From contig CM050454.1 in the NCBI GenBank assembly GCA_027563935.2, positions 5,112,001 to 5,176,000 on the forward strand: a stretch of 64,000 nt of DNA. Reading direction: 5' to 3'. The first letter of the stretch is position 1, and every line of letters starts with the position of its first letter. Source of the DNA: Costus lasius (Eukaryota > Streptophyta > Magnoliopsida > Zingiberales > Costaceae). The position numbers and the translations under genes were made by a program. Shown in pieces: positions 10,663 to 22,705 of the stretch. The notes beneath the pieces were generated by a model that had not been told where the DNA came from, made no database searches, and saw only the letters and a program-made list of their open reading frames with translations.

Positions 10663-12407
10663 TTTACCACGCCCCAATTTTTCGCGCCTTAATTAGGACG
10701 TGATAGCACGAATTACACAACCTCTGTGTAACCCGTCAGCTAACACACCTATACAATATGCTATGCGGAAACGTGAATATAGAATACAATGCGCGTTCTC
10801 TCACTACAATAGATCGTCTCTCCCAGCAATACAGATCACACAACCCAATCTGCCTAACCACAACTGCCTCTAGCTCAGCCTAAGGTACTGACTGATACTC
10901 TGAAGCACTGAACTGAGTGGCGGGTTAAGGTTTCGCGACCTTAACCACTTTGCACACTTCAGGCGCCCTGTCCACACACACGAGACGCTGGCAGATATCG
11001 CACCCAAGAAAACCCTAGACAGATATCCACAACTACCGGCCTGCTTAACCTAGGACAATAATATCACTACACAGCGAGCGAAGGATGATAACAAGCACAA
11101 TGCTTGCGTCTCACCTAAGCTAGATCCGTAAAGCTCCGATGAAAACCGACTCAACTCCAAGTAGGTGATACTCAGGGTTTAAGAGGACCCTCTTCCCTAA
11201 TCCCGGGAAGAGGTACACAACAAATATATATAATCAAATATCGTTCATACAATGGTTTCAAGTAAGAGTTATACCAAAGCTATGAACAAGATGATGAGAA
11301 CAGCCCCCTCTCCTCAAGAAGTCGCGCCCAAAGAATCTCCACAAGGATGAATCCTTGTGGCCCGAACCCTAAGGTGGAAGACCTTAGGGTGCTGATGTTG
11401 TCCTCCTTCTTGAACTCGCCTCCAAGTCCAAGAACTCGCCAAGAACACCTAGGAACAGCAAGGTGCCGCCCCTCCAAGGTGCTGCTGAAGATGATGATGA
11501 AGAGTAGAAGGCCGCCGGTGAAGTCCTCAACCTCCAAGGACTCGCCAAGGATGAAAGCCTCCCTCTTCTAGGGTTCTTCCTCGCCTCTAGGAAGAACTCG
11601 CCAAAGTCTCCAAGAATACGCCTCAAGAATCTCGCCTAGGTTCTGGACGTATGGAAGAATCACGCCAAGAGTGTTCCCTCACCTCCAAGGGAACTCGCCA
11701 AAGGGGAAGGATGGAAGATGCTCGCCAAGACCTCCAAGCCGAACTCTTCCAAGAAGTTGTCGCCACCAACAAGGCTTCGCCCTAGCTTCAGCGTGTGGAA
11801 GATGATGATGCTGCCGCCAAAGTTTCAAGTCTCTTATTTGAATAAGTGGATCGGGTAGGGTTTAAGTGAACCAACCCGCTAACCCACTTGATGATCCAAA
11901 CCGCCAAGGATCCAAGTCGCCTAAGTGAGGGATCCACTTAACCTCTTAATGGATCCTCACTTAACTTCTTATTGGATGCTCTCATAAGTTGGCACATGCA
12001 AGACATGTGCCACTTATTCAAACACTTCACCAATAAGGCGCCAAGGCTCTAGAAGACTAGATCAGCCCCCTAGGCCTCCGGAGTGAACCCTGATCAAGCC
12101 CAGATGAGGCCTGATCATGGTTAGGCTAACCCTGGTTAAGTTAACTATGGTTAAGCTAACCCTGGTCCACCAAAGAACTCCGATGTCCTCCAAAGTTCTC
12201 CAAAGCACCCCCAGGCCATGCCCAAGGATAAAGTATGTAGATGTACCTGCAAAAACATACTAACACAGTGTTAGTAACCTAACTCCTCTAGTAGGCTCCC
12301 TGCAACACCAGCCTAACTCCCCGTCAGACTCATCCATCCCTCCCCAGAACCCCGCTGGATCCATGGGATGGGCTGGGGTATAACCCCAGCATACCCAGGG
12401 CATCACA
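10663..12407 (-). repeat. 3' LTR of gypsy element A
   Basis: On the minus strand the LTR begins TGTGATGCCC at 12407, directly after a polypurine tract (GGTGGGGGAGTAT) that overlaps the end of the polyprotein gene. It ends near 10663 with ...GGGGCGTGG; this end is mutated, so the boundary is approximate. The ~1.75 kb LTR is GC-rich in its middle, and 11400-11760 repeats a degenerate motif around AACTCGCCAAG about ten times. The 11280-11626 ORFs inside it are incidental. Confidence 0.65.
11788..11990 (+). repeat. Inverted repeat arm (LTR A interior), left
   Basis: 203 bp running from TTCAGCGTGTGG to CTCATAAGT. It is the near-perfect reverse complement of 17358-17560. It lies inside the 3' LTR of element A. 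Confidence 0.85.
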
Positions 12408-15400
12408 ATACTCCCCCACCTGAGATGGAACTCGCCCTCAAGTCCATGTGATCCTGGTACACTCTAGCAAGCTCCTCAAAATGAGCTATATCCTCGGTCT
12501 TCTCCCATGTCGCATCCTCCTCAGGCTCATCAGCCCACTGAATCAAAAACTCAGAACGTCGACCTCCAGGTGAACCCGAACCATAGACCCTATGGTTTAA
12601 AATCTTCACGGGTCTCTTCCCAAATTCAACTCTGCCCCTCGCAGGTTGCCTCCTCACCTGTCCACGGTCGGGATGTCTGTCATCTCCATGGTATTTCTTA
12701 AGAAGACTAGTGTGGAAAGTGTGATAGAACTGTAGCCAACTCGGTAGATCAAGCCTGTAAGACACTGGACCAACTCTCTTTATGATCCTGAAAGGACCTT
12801 CATATCTTCTTATCAGGCCTCTGTGATATATCCTAGCTTCAGTCTTCCTCCACATCTGAGGTGTGAGTTTGAGAATAACCAACTCTCCTACCTCAAACTC
12901 TACATGCCTCCTGTCTCTGTCGGCATAGAGCTTCATCCTATCTCTAGCCTCCCTCAGAGAATCCTGAGCTTCCTCCCACAGCTCAGTCCTGTCATACACA
13001 TAATCAATAGCCGCCTGGCACTTCCCCCCTGCGCCCCTATGCAATGTATCCATGGGTGTCAATGGTTGCCACCCTAATGCTAACTCAAACGGGCTTTTCT
13101 CAGTAGCAAATGACTTTTGAAGATTATAGGCAAACTGAGCAGTGTCCAGTAGCCTAATCCAGTTCTTCTGTGTAGCAGAGACATAATGCCTAAGATACTC
13201 CTCCAGTAAGGCATTAACTCTCTCTGTCTGTGGATGGTAAGCTGTAGACATCTTCAGGTCTGTACCCAGCTTCTGAAACAAAGATGACCAAAATTTCTCT
13301 GTGAATCTAGGGTCTCTATCACTGATAATCTCTCTGGGCAATCCAAAATATTTGACTACATGAGTCATAAACAAGTTTGCAGTAGTCTCAGCCTTGCACT
13401 CCTCAGGTGCTGCAACAAATATGACATATTTTGAGTATCGGTCTACCACCACGAATACTGATGTCATCCCATCCACTCGGGAAAAATGGGTAATGAAGTC
13501 CATGGACAATGAGACAAACGGTCTCTCAGGATTAGGTAGTGGCTGTAGGAGCCCTGCTTCTTTCCTCCTCTCTACCTTGTCCTGCTGGCACACTAAGCAT
13601 GTCTTCGTGTAGTGCTCTATGTCCTCTTTCATTCCCGGCCAATACCAAGCTCTGGAAATAAGTGCATACATGCGCCTACCACCCGGGTGTCCTGCCCACA
13701 CCGTATCATGGTACTCACGCATCAGACCATATCTGATGTTCCCTGTAGCTGGAACATAAGGTCTGTCTCCTCGTGCCATAATCAATCCCTCATCACTGAG
13801 ATAGTATCTCCTCACTACTCCCATGCGAATCTGAGATACAAGCTTCTCATAGGCACGGTCTGCCATAGCAGAGTCTCTAATCAAACCAACAATCTTACTC
13901 TGAGAGTAAGACATAGCACAGCAATGAGTGACCTCTGCTATCCTACTCAATGCATTAGGGACCTGATGAATCCTCCCTGGTTTGTGCTCCCATGTGAAAT
14001 CAAACTCAGCTAGCTGCTCCTGCCACCTGGCCTGTCTAGCAGATAACTTCTTCTGGGTCTGAAAGAAGGTATTTGCCACATTGTCTGTCTTCACTGTAAA
14101 CTTGCTCCCCAGCAAGTACACTCTCCATAGCTTCAGACAATGGACAACTGCTAACATTTCCTTCTCATGAGCAGAATAGTTTGCCTCAGCACTCTTTAAC
14201 TTTCTGCTCTCGTAGGCAATCGGCCTACCTTCCTGAACTAGAACCCCACCCAAGGCTCTGTCACTAGCATCTGTGTGTACCTCAAAAGGTAAACTGAAGT
14301 CAGGAAGTCTGAGAATGGGTTCTGAAGTCACCCTGCCCTTTAGATCATCGAATGTCATCTCGTGTCTGTCCTCCCAACACCAGGAAACATCCTTCCTCAG
14401 CAAGTCAGTAAGTGGCGCTACTACCCTGGAGTAGCTCTGGATGAACCTCCTGTAAAAGTTAGCCAACCCTAGGAAAGACCTCAGGGCACTAACTGATGTA
14501 GGGGCCGGCCAATCTCTAATTGCCGCCACCTTCTTCTCATCCATTCTGACTTGACCTGATCCAACGACATGCCCTAGAAACTCAACCTCTGACTGGGCAA
14601 AGTCGCATTTTTCAAGCTTCAAATACAGCTGGTTCTCCCTCAGAACCATCAAGACCTGTCTCAAGTGCTCCTCATGCTCCTCCAAGCTACCAGAATATAT
14701 GACTATGTCATCCAAGTAAACTACAACAAACTTATCCAGGAATGGATGAAGAATGTTGTTCATGAGATTACAGAACGTAGTTGGAGCATTGGTTAGCCCA
14801 AACGGCATAACCAGAAACTCATATGACCCATAACGTGTAACGCAGGTAGTTTTGGGCTCATCTCCCTCGGCAATCCTCACCTGTCAGTATCCAGATCTCA
14901 AGTCTAACTTACTGAACACCTTGGCATGCACAAGGCGATCAATCAGATCTTGAATCAAGGGAATAGGATAAGAATTCTTAACAGTAACCTTGTTAAGAGC
15001 TCTGTAATCTATGCACATGCGCATAGACCCATCTTTCTTCCTCTGGAACAAAACTGGTGCTCCGTATGGTGCCTTTGATGGTTGAATATACCCAGACTCA
15101 ATTAACTCATCTAGCTGTCTCCTCAACTCAGCTAGCTCTGCAGGTGGCATCCTGTATGGTGCCTGTGCTGGTGGGACAACACCTGGGATCAGCTCAATAG
15201 CATGATCGATATCTCGCCTAGGTGGTAACACCTATGACATCTCTGGTGGCATAACATCTCTGAACTCCTGTAATAACCCTCCTATCGGTGCAGGTAACTG
15301 CTGAATCCGCTCACCCAGAGTCATCTTCGTCGCTCCCAAACTCATATCAACTCCCTCACTGCTAAAACTAGGAAGGGTGATCAAGCTTCCCCTATGTCCT

Positions 15401-17127
15401 CTCTGCTGCTCGGATGCTGAACTGATCTGAGGAAGATCCTCCACCAACCTAACATGCTCCAGGTATGTGGTCTCTCCACGCCGAAGACCTCTGGCAATGA
15501 CTGAGGCTGCCATGACCTCCTTGCCTTTGCTGCTCTTCTCCTCCTTTGCCATAGTGTGGCAAGAGATAAAGCAAGGTGACCGCTCATCAGTAATCTGTAG
15601 TCCATTTAGATGTGGCATTGGAATTGCTTTAGCACGCCGCAGCAAATCCATGCCAACTATAACATCAAAATCATCAAGGGTAATCACCATAGCATGTACC
15701 CTACCAGACCAGGTTCCCAACCTCACTGGAACATCATAGGAAACCCCTGTAGCTTTCTTCGGGTCTGTGTTGACAGTCTTGACACTGTTGGCACAGGGCA
15801 TTGTCTTCAACTTCAATCTCTCCTTCACCCTATCTGAAACTAATAGATGGGTGGCACCTGTGTCAACCATGGCTGCTATCTGAACATCGTTGATCACCAC
15901 ATCAACATACATCAGAGGACTGGACCTAGCACTGATGTTAGCAATAACTAGTGGGTTAACTGAAGCCCCCGTGCATCCCTGGTCGTCCCTGCCCTCTGGG
16001 ATCTCACCCATAGCTAAGGAAGCTATCCCCTACTTCCTAGGACAGTCTCTCATCATGTGAGGACCATTGCAAATAAAGCATCCAGGCCTTTGCCTGCTAG
16101 TGGATGCGCCAGTATTAGCTCTCGCCTGCTGTGGCTGTGGTCTGTGCTGCACTGGCTGTGGCTTTCTCTGCTGTGCCTGTGGCTGATGGGTCACAGTTTT
16201 CCCTTTTTTCCAGTTGGGCACCCACTTCTTTGGCTGAGCCTGCCTTGTAGGCCGCCTAGGTGGTGAAGTGGTCTTAGCTGCTGTAGTCCTGGCCCCCGCC
16301 ATATCTACTAATGCATCTGCAGCTGCTACTGCCTCTCTATATGTAGAAACTCCCTTCCTCTGGAGCTCTCTGTATGCCCAATCCTGCAAGCCACCAATGA
16401 AGTCATGAAACTTCTCTTCCTCACTCTTATTTGGCACCTCAAGCAGTAGAATGCCAAACTGCTTTACATACTCCCTGATGTGACCAGTATGCTTCAGATA
16501 TCTCAGTGCCATCCGCGCACTGTGCAGTGTATCTGCAGGTCTGAAATGTGCCCTCATCTCAGCCTTAAGAGCATCCCAGTTTGGGATCTCTGGAGCGTCC
16601 CCCTCAGTCCGTGGGGCAATGTGTGTCCTCCACCATAGCTTTGCGTTGCCTCTCAGATATGCGGCGCAAACCTCAATACGCTCTACCGCTGCTATACCAG
16701 CCGCTCTGAAGTAATGCTCCATATCGAACAAGAAGTTCTCCACTTCTTTCGCTACCCGCGCCCCCGCAAAGGTAGTCGGCTCTGGAATATGGCGCCTGGC
16801 AGTCTGAACTGGTGCTGGCACTGTGGGTGTAGGTGGGTGTGCTGTCAAGTGCGCCAGACCTATCTTCACCAGATTCAGGTCTGCCATGAGTGTCTCCATC
16901 CCCTAGGACATCTCAGCTATCTGACTCTCAAAAGCATGAGTCATCTCTCCAATCTGAGTCTCAGTCTCCTGCTGAACCTCATGAATGATGCCGCGCAATG
17001 CTGCCACGCGCTCACCAAGTAGATCTCCCTACCACTCATCATCCTCAAAGCCAATGGATAACCGTATCCTGGCTACTGCTGCCTCCAGCCTCGAGAACCT
17101 CTCCTCGAGCTGTGCCTGAGCTGCCAT
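12403..17127 (-). pseudogene. Gypsy element A gag-pol (chromovirus) with five in-frame stops
   Basis: A single 1,575-codon frame from ATG at 17127 to the TGA at 12403. Order: coiled-coil-like start; Gag (about 16800-16350) with a zinc knuckle CX2CX3HX4C at 16080-16030; protease with VDTGAT near 15850; reverse transcriptase with YLDD near 14715; RNase H with HTDASD near 14270; integrase with zinc-binding and D,D,E parts (13690-13190); C-terminal chromodomain-like segment (12600-12480). Stops fall at 17029, 16903, 16030, 15232 (all TAG) and 14884 (TGA). No frameshift is present. Integrase lacks four residues in the usual YHPQTDGQTERVN motif, shortening the D-to-E spacing. The chromodomain and long LTR fit the Tekay/Del-like chromoviruses; the exact clade is uncertain. 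Confidence 0.9.
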
Positions 17128-17357
17128 ACTCTTGGTAGATGGCGCAATGTCTGGATCACGCTGTGAACTGGGTGGAACTGAAGGAAATACTGGGTAAGTC
17201 TCAGAATGATCGGAACTGACCGATTAGCTAAGTTACTGAGGAATTACGCCCTAGGCACTAGGCTCCGACGTACGCAACCCCCAAACAGTAACCTGACTAA
17301 CGTCTATATCCCTGACTCACTCGTCCCAACTCTGTAAATCCCAGTAAAATCCTGCTG

Positions 17358-17560
17358 ACTTATGAGAGCATCCAATAAGAAGTTAAGTGAGGATCCATTA
17401 AGAGGTTAAGTGGATCCCTCACTTAGGCGACTTGGATCCTTGGCGGTTTGGATCATCAAGTGGGTTGGCGGGTTGGTTCACTTAAACCCTACCCGATCCA
17501 CTTATTCAAATAAGAGACTTGAAACTTTGGCGGCAGCATCATCATCTTCCACACGCTGAA
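17358..17560 (-). repeat. Inverted repeat arm (LTR A fragment), right
   Basis: Reverse complement of 11788-11990. A normal 5' LTR of element A would be a direct repeat of the 3' LTR, followed by a primer binding site. Here only a 203 bp piece is present, in the opposite orientation, and no primer binding site is seen between it and the gag start (17128-17357). The piece marks a rearrangement junction between elements A and B. Confidence 0.8.
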
Positions 17561-17712
17561 CAACCGCGGATTGGATCACTGCAGGTAGTTCCATACACTG
17601 CCACGGGAGCGCAGCAGTGTCGAGTTGGTGCTTTGAGGATCGGAGCGATAGTTCTGCAGGAACCGCCCGTTAGAGACATCGAGGGCGATGTCCAAATTGG
17701 GCGGGGGAGTAT
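17561..17712 (+). mobile_element. Gypsy element B internal 3' remnant with polypurine tract
   Basis: About 150 bp ending in GGGCGGGGGAGTAT, the polypurine tract that precedes a plus-strand LTR. It resembles the extreme 3' end of a gypsy polyprotein region, but the rest of the element is missing upstream. Confidence 0.55.
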
Positions 17713-18849
17713 TGTCAAGGCCCGGTCTACCCGGTCCGGCCCAAGCCCAGATCCAACGCATGTATGAAGTGGGCAGCGGCCCACTCCACGGAGACCCACT
17801 CCACCCGAACGTCGCGGAAGCTCGTGGACGACGCGAGCAAAGCGGAGCTCGCGGGCGATAGCGGCAGGCGGACGCGGTTTCCTCCGATCTTCACGCAGGT
17901 GATAGCGGCGATGGACGCGGAAGACCTCGTCGTCGACGACAAAAGCGGAGGCGGCGTCCAAGACGGACTCGGAAGAGGCGGTCGTCGCAGGAGGAAGCGG
18001 CGCTTCTCTATAAGAATCGGAGGGGAAGCTCGGAGGAGGGGGATCTCCACGGACGGGGCGAGCGAACCAGATCAGGGTGTGAGCTTTGAGCGAAGAGATG
18101 ATTGAGAGAACTGTAGCCGCGGCTGGGAGTCGACGGCAAGGGAGGGAAGAGGGACACTGGGCCAGGCGGCCGACGGCTGGAGGAGACGACCTTGTAAGTT
18201 TCCTGAGGAATAAAGCTTGGGTTTCTTCTTCACCTGCAATCCTTCCCCCTGTTTCGTGTTATTCTCCGGTGAGGCGAGGCGACGACGGACGGAGGTGAGA
18301 ACGACGCAGGCGACGTCGTTCCCACGAAACGGCGGACGCTCGGCTTCGGACGAGCGAAGAAGACGACGCGCGTTTCGAATGCGTCGGGCGTTCGAAACGA
18401 GGAAGTCAACTTCGGCAGCGGTCAACGGGCAAATTTGATCTCGAAATCGAATTCGGGACGCTGACGTCAGGTGGACGTCAGCGTGCAAAATCGAACGGCG
18501 AAAGCGAATTCGGGCGGCTGACGCAAAGGTGACGTCAGCGACGGTGATTTAGGCGCGGCGAAATCAAATCGAGGGCTGACGTCACGCTGACGCCAGCAAG
18601 GCGATAATTTTGACTTTGGGTCAAAATCAGAGGAGGTATTTAATTTAGGGTTCCGTTTCTTTTCGGATTTCTAAATTAGGGTTAGGGTTCTCCGTGCGAA
18701 TTGTAATTTGGGGAAAAAAATTATCCGGGGAGATTAGGGTTTCCAATTTAAGGCCGGAAACCCTAGGGCGAGTTGCGTTCCGGTGTTCTGCCGGATTGCC
18801 CTGAGACAGCGTTTAAGGGCTGTTTTCAGGCCCCGACCGGGGCGTGACA
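17713..18849 (+). repeat. 3' LTR of gypsy element B
   Basis: 1,137 bp starting TGTCAAGGCCCGG directly after the polypurine tract and ending CCGGGGCGTGACA, with TGTCA...TGACA terminal inverted repeats. Several GC-rich ORFs on both strands (17542-18488) are by-products of the composition. The following ACAGG would be one target-duplication copy, but no partner is found at the left end, consistent with the element being truncated. Its end motif is shared with the LTRs at 10663, 36377 and 57673. Confidence 0.8.
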
Positions 18850-20085
18850 ACAGGTTCAGCACTTAAACTTGTCTATATCATATTTGGTTCTACCTAGTCT
18901 TGTTTGTCATAAGACTAGTTTGGTAGAACAATTTTGTAAGCTTTATATTGCTATTTGGGTGTTGTCATGTTGTAAGCTTTATATTGCTATTTGGTTCTAC
19001 TTAGTCTTGTTTGTCATAAGACTTGTTTGTCAAACCTTTGTTTTTATTTTGTAGTGATTGTAGTAGGTTGCTCTAGCCTAGGAATTTATGCACATGTAAT
19101 TCACTACAAGGCACCCTTGTTCCCTCTCAACAATCAAACCTCAAAATCAAAGTCAACATCCAGTCAACCTGTACAATTTCAGAAGTTGCCGACTCTTTCA
19201 ACTTGCAAGTCTAAATACACATCCGGGCGAAGGTCAGCATCCACTTCAATTGTCGTCAACATCCATCTCCAGCCATCAAACTTCAGCCACGTATAACCTG
19301 CAACATACAACCGCTTACCACAACAATTATCGAAGGAAAAAATGGCACCTCTTCACAACAAATCTCAGCCACGTATGACCTGCAAAATACAACCAGCTCC
19401 AACGTCACGCATGCAGCCTGCACATCCAACAAATTTCAGCTGATCTAGGGACAGGGAACCAAGATGATCTCCACACTTTAGGCTTACCACCGAAACAGCC
19501 ACAAGCTTCAATTTTAATTCTCCGGAGGAGAATTCTTCACCCCCAGAGATAGCTGATGCAAGGCATCTTCAAGGACTTAATTGTGCTTGACATCATTTTG
19601 AAAAATTGTTGCATTTTAATATTTTGGGACTTGTTTAATTTCTGTATGTTGCAACATTATCTTACTTTCAGCACTTGATGTTGACTTCTTCAATATTGAG
19701 GGCTAATGTGTAGTTGAGGGGTTGGAGGTGCCTTGTAAGTGCATTACAGGTGCAAATGCCCTAGGCTAAGAACAACCTACTATATTTACTACAAAATAAA
19801 AATAAGGACTTCAAAATAAATCCTAGGCTAAATCCTAGCTACAACGATAACAACAAGTGCTGAAAGTAAGATAATGTTGCAACATACAGAAATTAAACAA
19901 GTCCCAAAATATCAAAATGCAATAATTTTCCAAAATGACGTCAAGCACAATTAAGTCCTTGAAGATGCCCTGCATCAGCTATCTCCGGGGGTGAAGAATT
20001 TTCCTCCGGAGAATTATAATTGAAGCTTATGGCTATTCCGGTGGTAAGCCTAAAGTGTAGATATCGTCTCGGTTCCCTGTCCCTA
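18850..20085. repeat. Family X sequence folded into nested inverted repeats
   Basis: Two sets of arms are visible. About 19036-19115 is inverted at 19715-19800 (TTTTTATTTTGTAGT / ACTACAAAATAAAAA). About 19446-19684 is inverted at 19850-20085, carrying the AATTCTCC hairpin unit and ending in AGGGACAGGGAACC / GGTTCCCTGTCCCT. 18883-19030 also holds direct repeats (TTGTAAGCTTTATATTGCT twice; TAGTCTTGTTTGTCATAAG twice). The unit matches 10490-10620, so this is the continuation of family X beyond the gypsy insertions. No coding potential. Confidence 0.65.
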
Positions 20086-22705
20086 CATCAATATCTCTTT
20101 TTCTCCTTTTTTCTTTGATAGGCACCACAATTGGGTTCATGTTTGTGTTGTTCAAGGTAGCATCCAAAGTAAAGTCAATTTCTTAGTCAAGGTGAACTAC
20201 AATGCTTGAGTTCATGTCTACTACATTATCACCTCATTGTATTTCACTTCATTGATTGAATCAAGAGTTATGTAAGAAGATATGGTCTATAGATATCCTA
20301 GAGCATCCTCTCTTTGTTGCCTAAGTTAACACAAATATTATGAGATATAAATACACTAACATATAAAGAATAAGATCGGGGCCTAAAGATTTTAGCCTCC
20401 CATTAACTAAAGAGGATATTTGTATTTGTTATAATGACATTAGTTGAATGCCTCTTCCAATGTTATTAATGTCTACGGCATTATTGAACGCAATATTATC
20501 TATCCATCTAGCTAAGTGATGATACTAATGATGGAATGCATTTCTTGTCTACTTTTATTGATTTGGCTAAGTGACAACAATAAATGCCAGTTTTATGTAC
20601 TCAATATTGTAATTGTTAATATAGAAGTATCGATCATATTAAGTTGTGGAAATCAATTATCTCTTTCAAACCTTGAGAATGAAGGAGACATAAGCATATC
20701 GATCTCTACTACTCGAATTTTGATCTCAAGGTACTTATTGTATGATGAGGCACAATTATTTGGAAAGCACTCAAACAACTTAAACAAAGTATCTCAAGTG
20801 CTTGAGGAGCCTTGGTGCTTCAACTTGCTAGGTGGCTAATGAAAGGAATACTTGCATAGAAGATTCTATTACTCACTCGATATTTTACATCACTTTTTCA
20901 AGAACAAGCTCTAGAATATCATAAACCATGTAACCATGCATGAAATCAGTAGTATGGTTCAAGACTTTACATTATTGCAACATATATTACATTCCATTAC
21001 AATGAAGATTAAAACAAATTGCGACTCATATTGCACAATCAATCATCTTCATCGCTCTAATTTTCTCTAAGGATTGATTGATATGATTACAATAGTAAAG
21101 AATTATTTTTCACATCCTCTTAAAGAGAAGCAAGAGGAATAGGTTATATGAAACATTTATGTTATACTTCAATATATATGCATATACTTCCATCAGATTT
21201 GATGTGATGCATCTATATTAGGAATGGTGGGAGGGAGGGTCCTTCGGAGGATGATTGGCTTGTGGCACTGGCAGTGTTAATCGAGACTTTTTTTCCAAGA
21301 TTTTCATGTAAGCCTTTTGAATCTCAATTAACGTCGACACCTGAACTCATTAATATACATATAATATTAGTAATTAAAATTTCTAAGTAGCTAAGGTTCC
21401 AATGTATGTTGTAGAAGAGCATAAAACTAACCTTTCATATTCGGAGTATGATAGATAAGAGTTTCTCGACAAGAAGTGGTGGCCATGTTTGAGAAAAGAA
21501 TGACCCTAAAAAATAGGGTCATAACAGTGAGAGATGAAAGTTTCATCTCGAAGTGTTCGTATCTTGAACCGAGCTTAATTGGCAATTGTAACTTCGATAC
21601 AAATTATGCTAAATGACTCTTTCTTTTTATACTATAAACAAAAAACTCACCCTTTGCTTTAGAGATTCTACTTAATTAAGAGAAACTAACTAAATGAAGT
21701 TTTCTCATACCTTAATAAGGATATGTATTGTTAGAATAACAACCGTTAGTTTTTTTGTCATATAAAAGGAAAAAATGTTAAATCAAGTCTTCACATCCAA
21801 TGGTAATTATATTTAAAATTATGTTTAGGGTTTATCTTATATTATCATATCTAAATAAGTAGATAAACAATGATCGGAGGGTGAGTTAGGGAAGGAATAG
21901 GTTAAAAGTAGTTGTTTTTATTTTAGAAATATTTTTTAAGTGATTTGAATTCAATCCGCTTATTACTTTAATACTATGTTTACTAGGAGGGATGACAAAA
22001 TAGAAAGAAGAAAAAACAAGAGAGAAAGAATTTGAGAAGGGAAGGGATTGTGGGTCATGGCTTGGAAGCAAAGGCGGCGACGAGCACAGCAAACTGGCAA
22101 GGCAATGGACAATGGCGAATGGGCGAGCGGGCAAAGTAGTGGCAGTGGCTAGCGGGCGAGCATCGAGGCAGCAATGAGTGGGTGAGCAAGGTAGTGGTAG
22201 TGGCAAGTGGGTGAGGACGTGCATCAAGCGACAACGGCAAGCGGGCAGGCGATGCAACAGCGATGGCGAGTGGGCTCCTTTCCTTTGTCAAAAATCTTTT
22301 TCGTTTTCTTTTCCCGTCAAGTAAACAAGATGTTATTAGATGGCTTGTCAACCCATGGTTTGTGAGATAGTTGCGTCACATTGATTAAAGCAAATACCCC
22401 ATAATTGATTACACTGAGAGTTCCTTCATCACATCTTCACTTAGTTATCTCAAGAACTCATGAGTACAGGGCTTTCTGTTCATAGGGTTAAATGCAGAGT
22501 TTTTTTGGGAATCATTTAATGGGTCACTGAGGAACTCGAGGTGCATGATCAGAGTCACCAAGAGATAAAAGTAGAATTCTAGGCCCTGAGTTGATCATTT
22601 GTTTTTTTTCTATTTTGATCACGCATCTCAAATTGTCAAGGGTTTCTGATTAAATGGCTTCCAACATATGACGGCGCAAAAGACTACAATTCTTGTTCAC
22701 CGAGA
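20086..22705. other. Intergenic spacer with a possible MITE-like element
   Basis: Mostly AT-rich with no convincing gene. 20516-20839 is an isolated ORF without a recognisable domain. At about 21973-22335 a GC-rich, repetitive core (AGTGGCAGTGGC, GGCGAGCGGGC) is flanked by partly inverted ends (TGTTTACTAGGAGGGA left; TCCCGTCAAGTAAACA-like right), suggesting a small TIR element. A clear target duplication was not found. Confidence 0.35.

Noticed and set aside
17542..18488. Cluster of overlapping ORFs on both strands
   Set aside because: GC-rich LTR B sequence; no domain, no splice logic, and TG...CA ends define it as an LTR.
20516..20839. 107-codon ORF in the spacer
   Set aside because: No recognisable domain, AT-rich codon use, no promoter or splice context.
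21200..21520. Possible two-exon minus-strand gene (MATTSCRETLIYHTPNMK, then a terminal exon)
   Set aside because: Candidate splice sites join out of frame and give an early stop; no family recognised.
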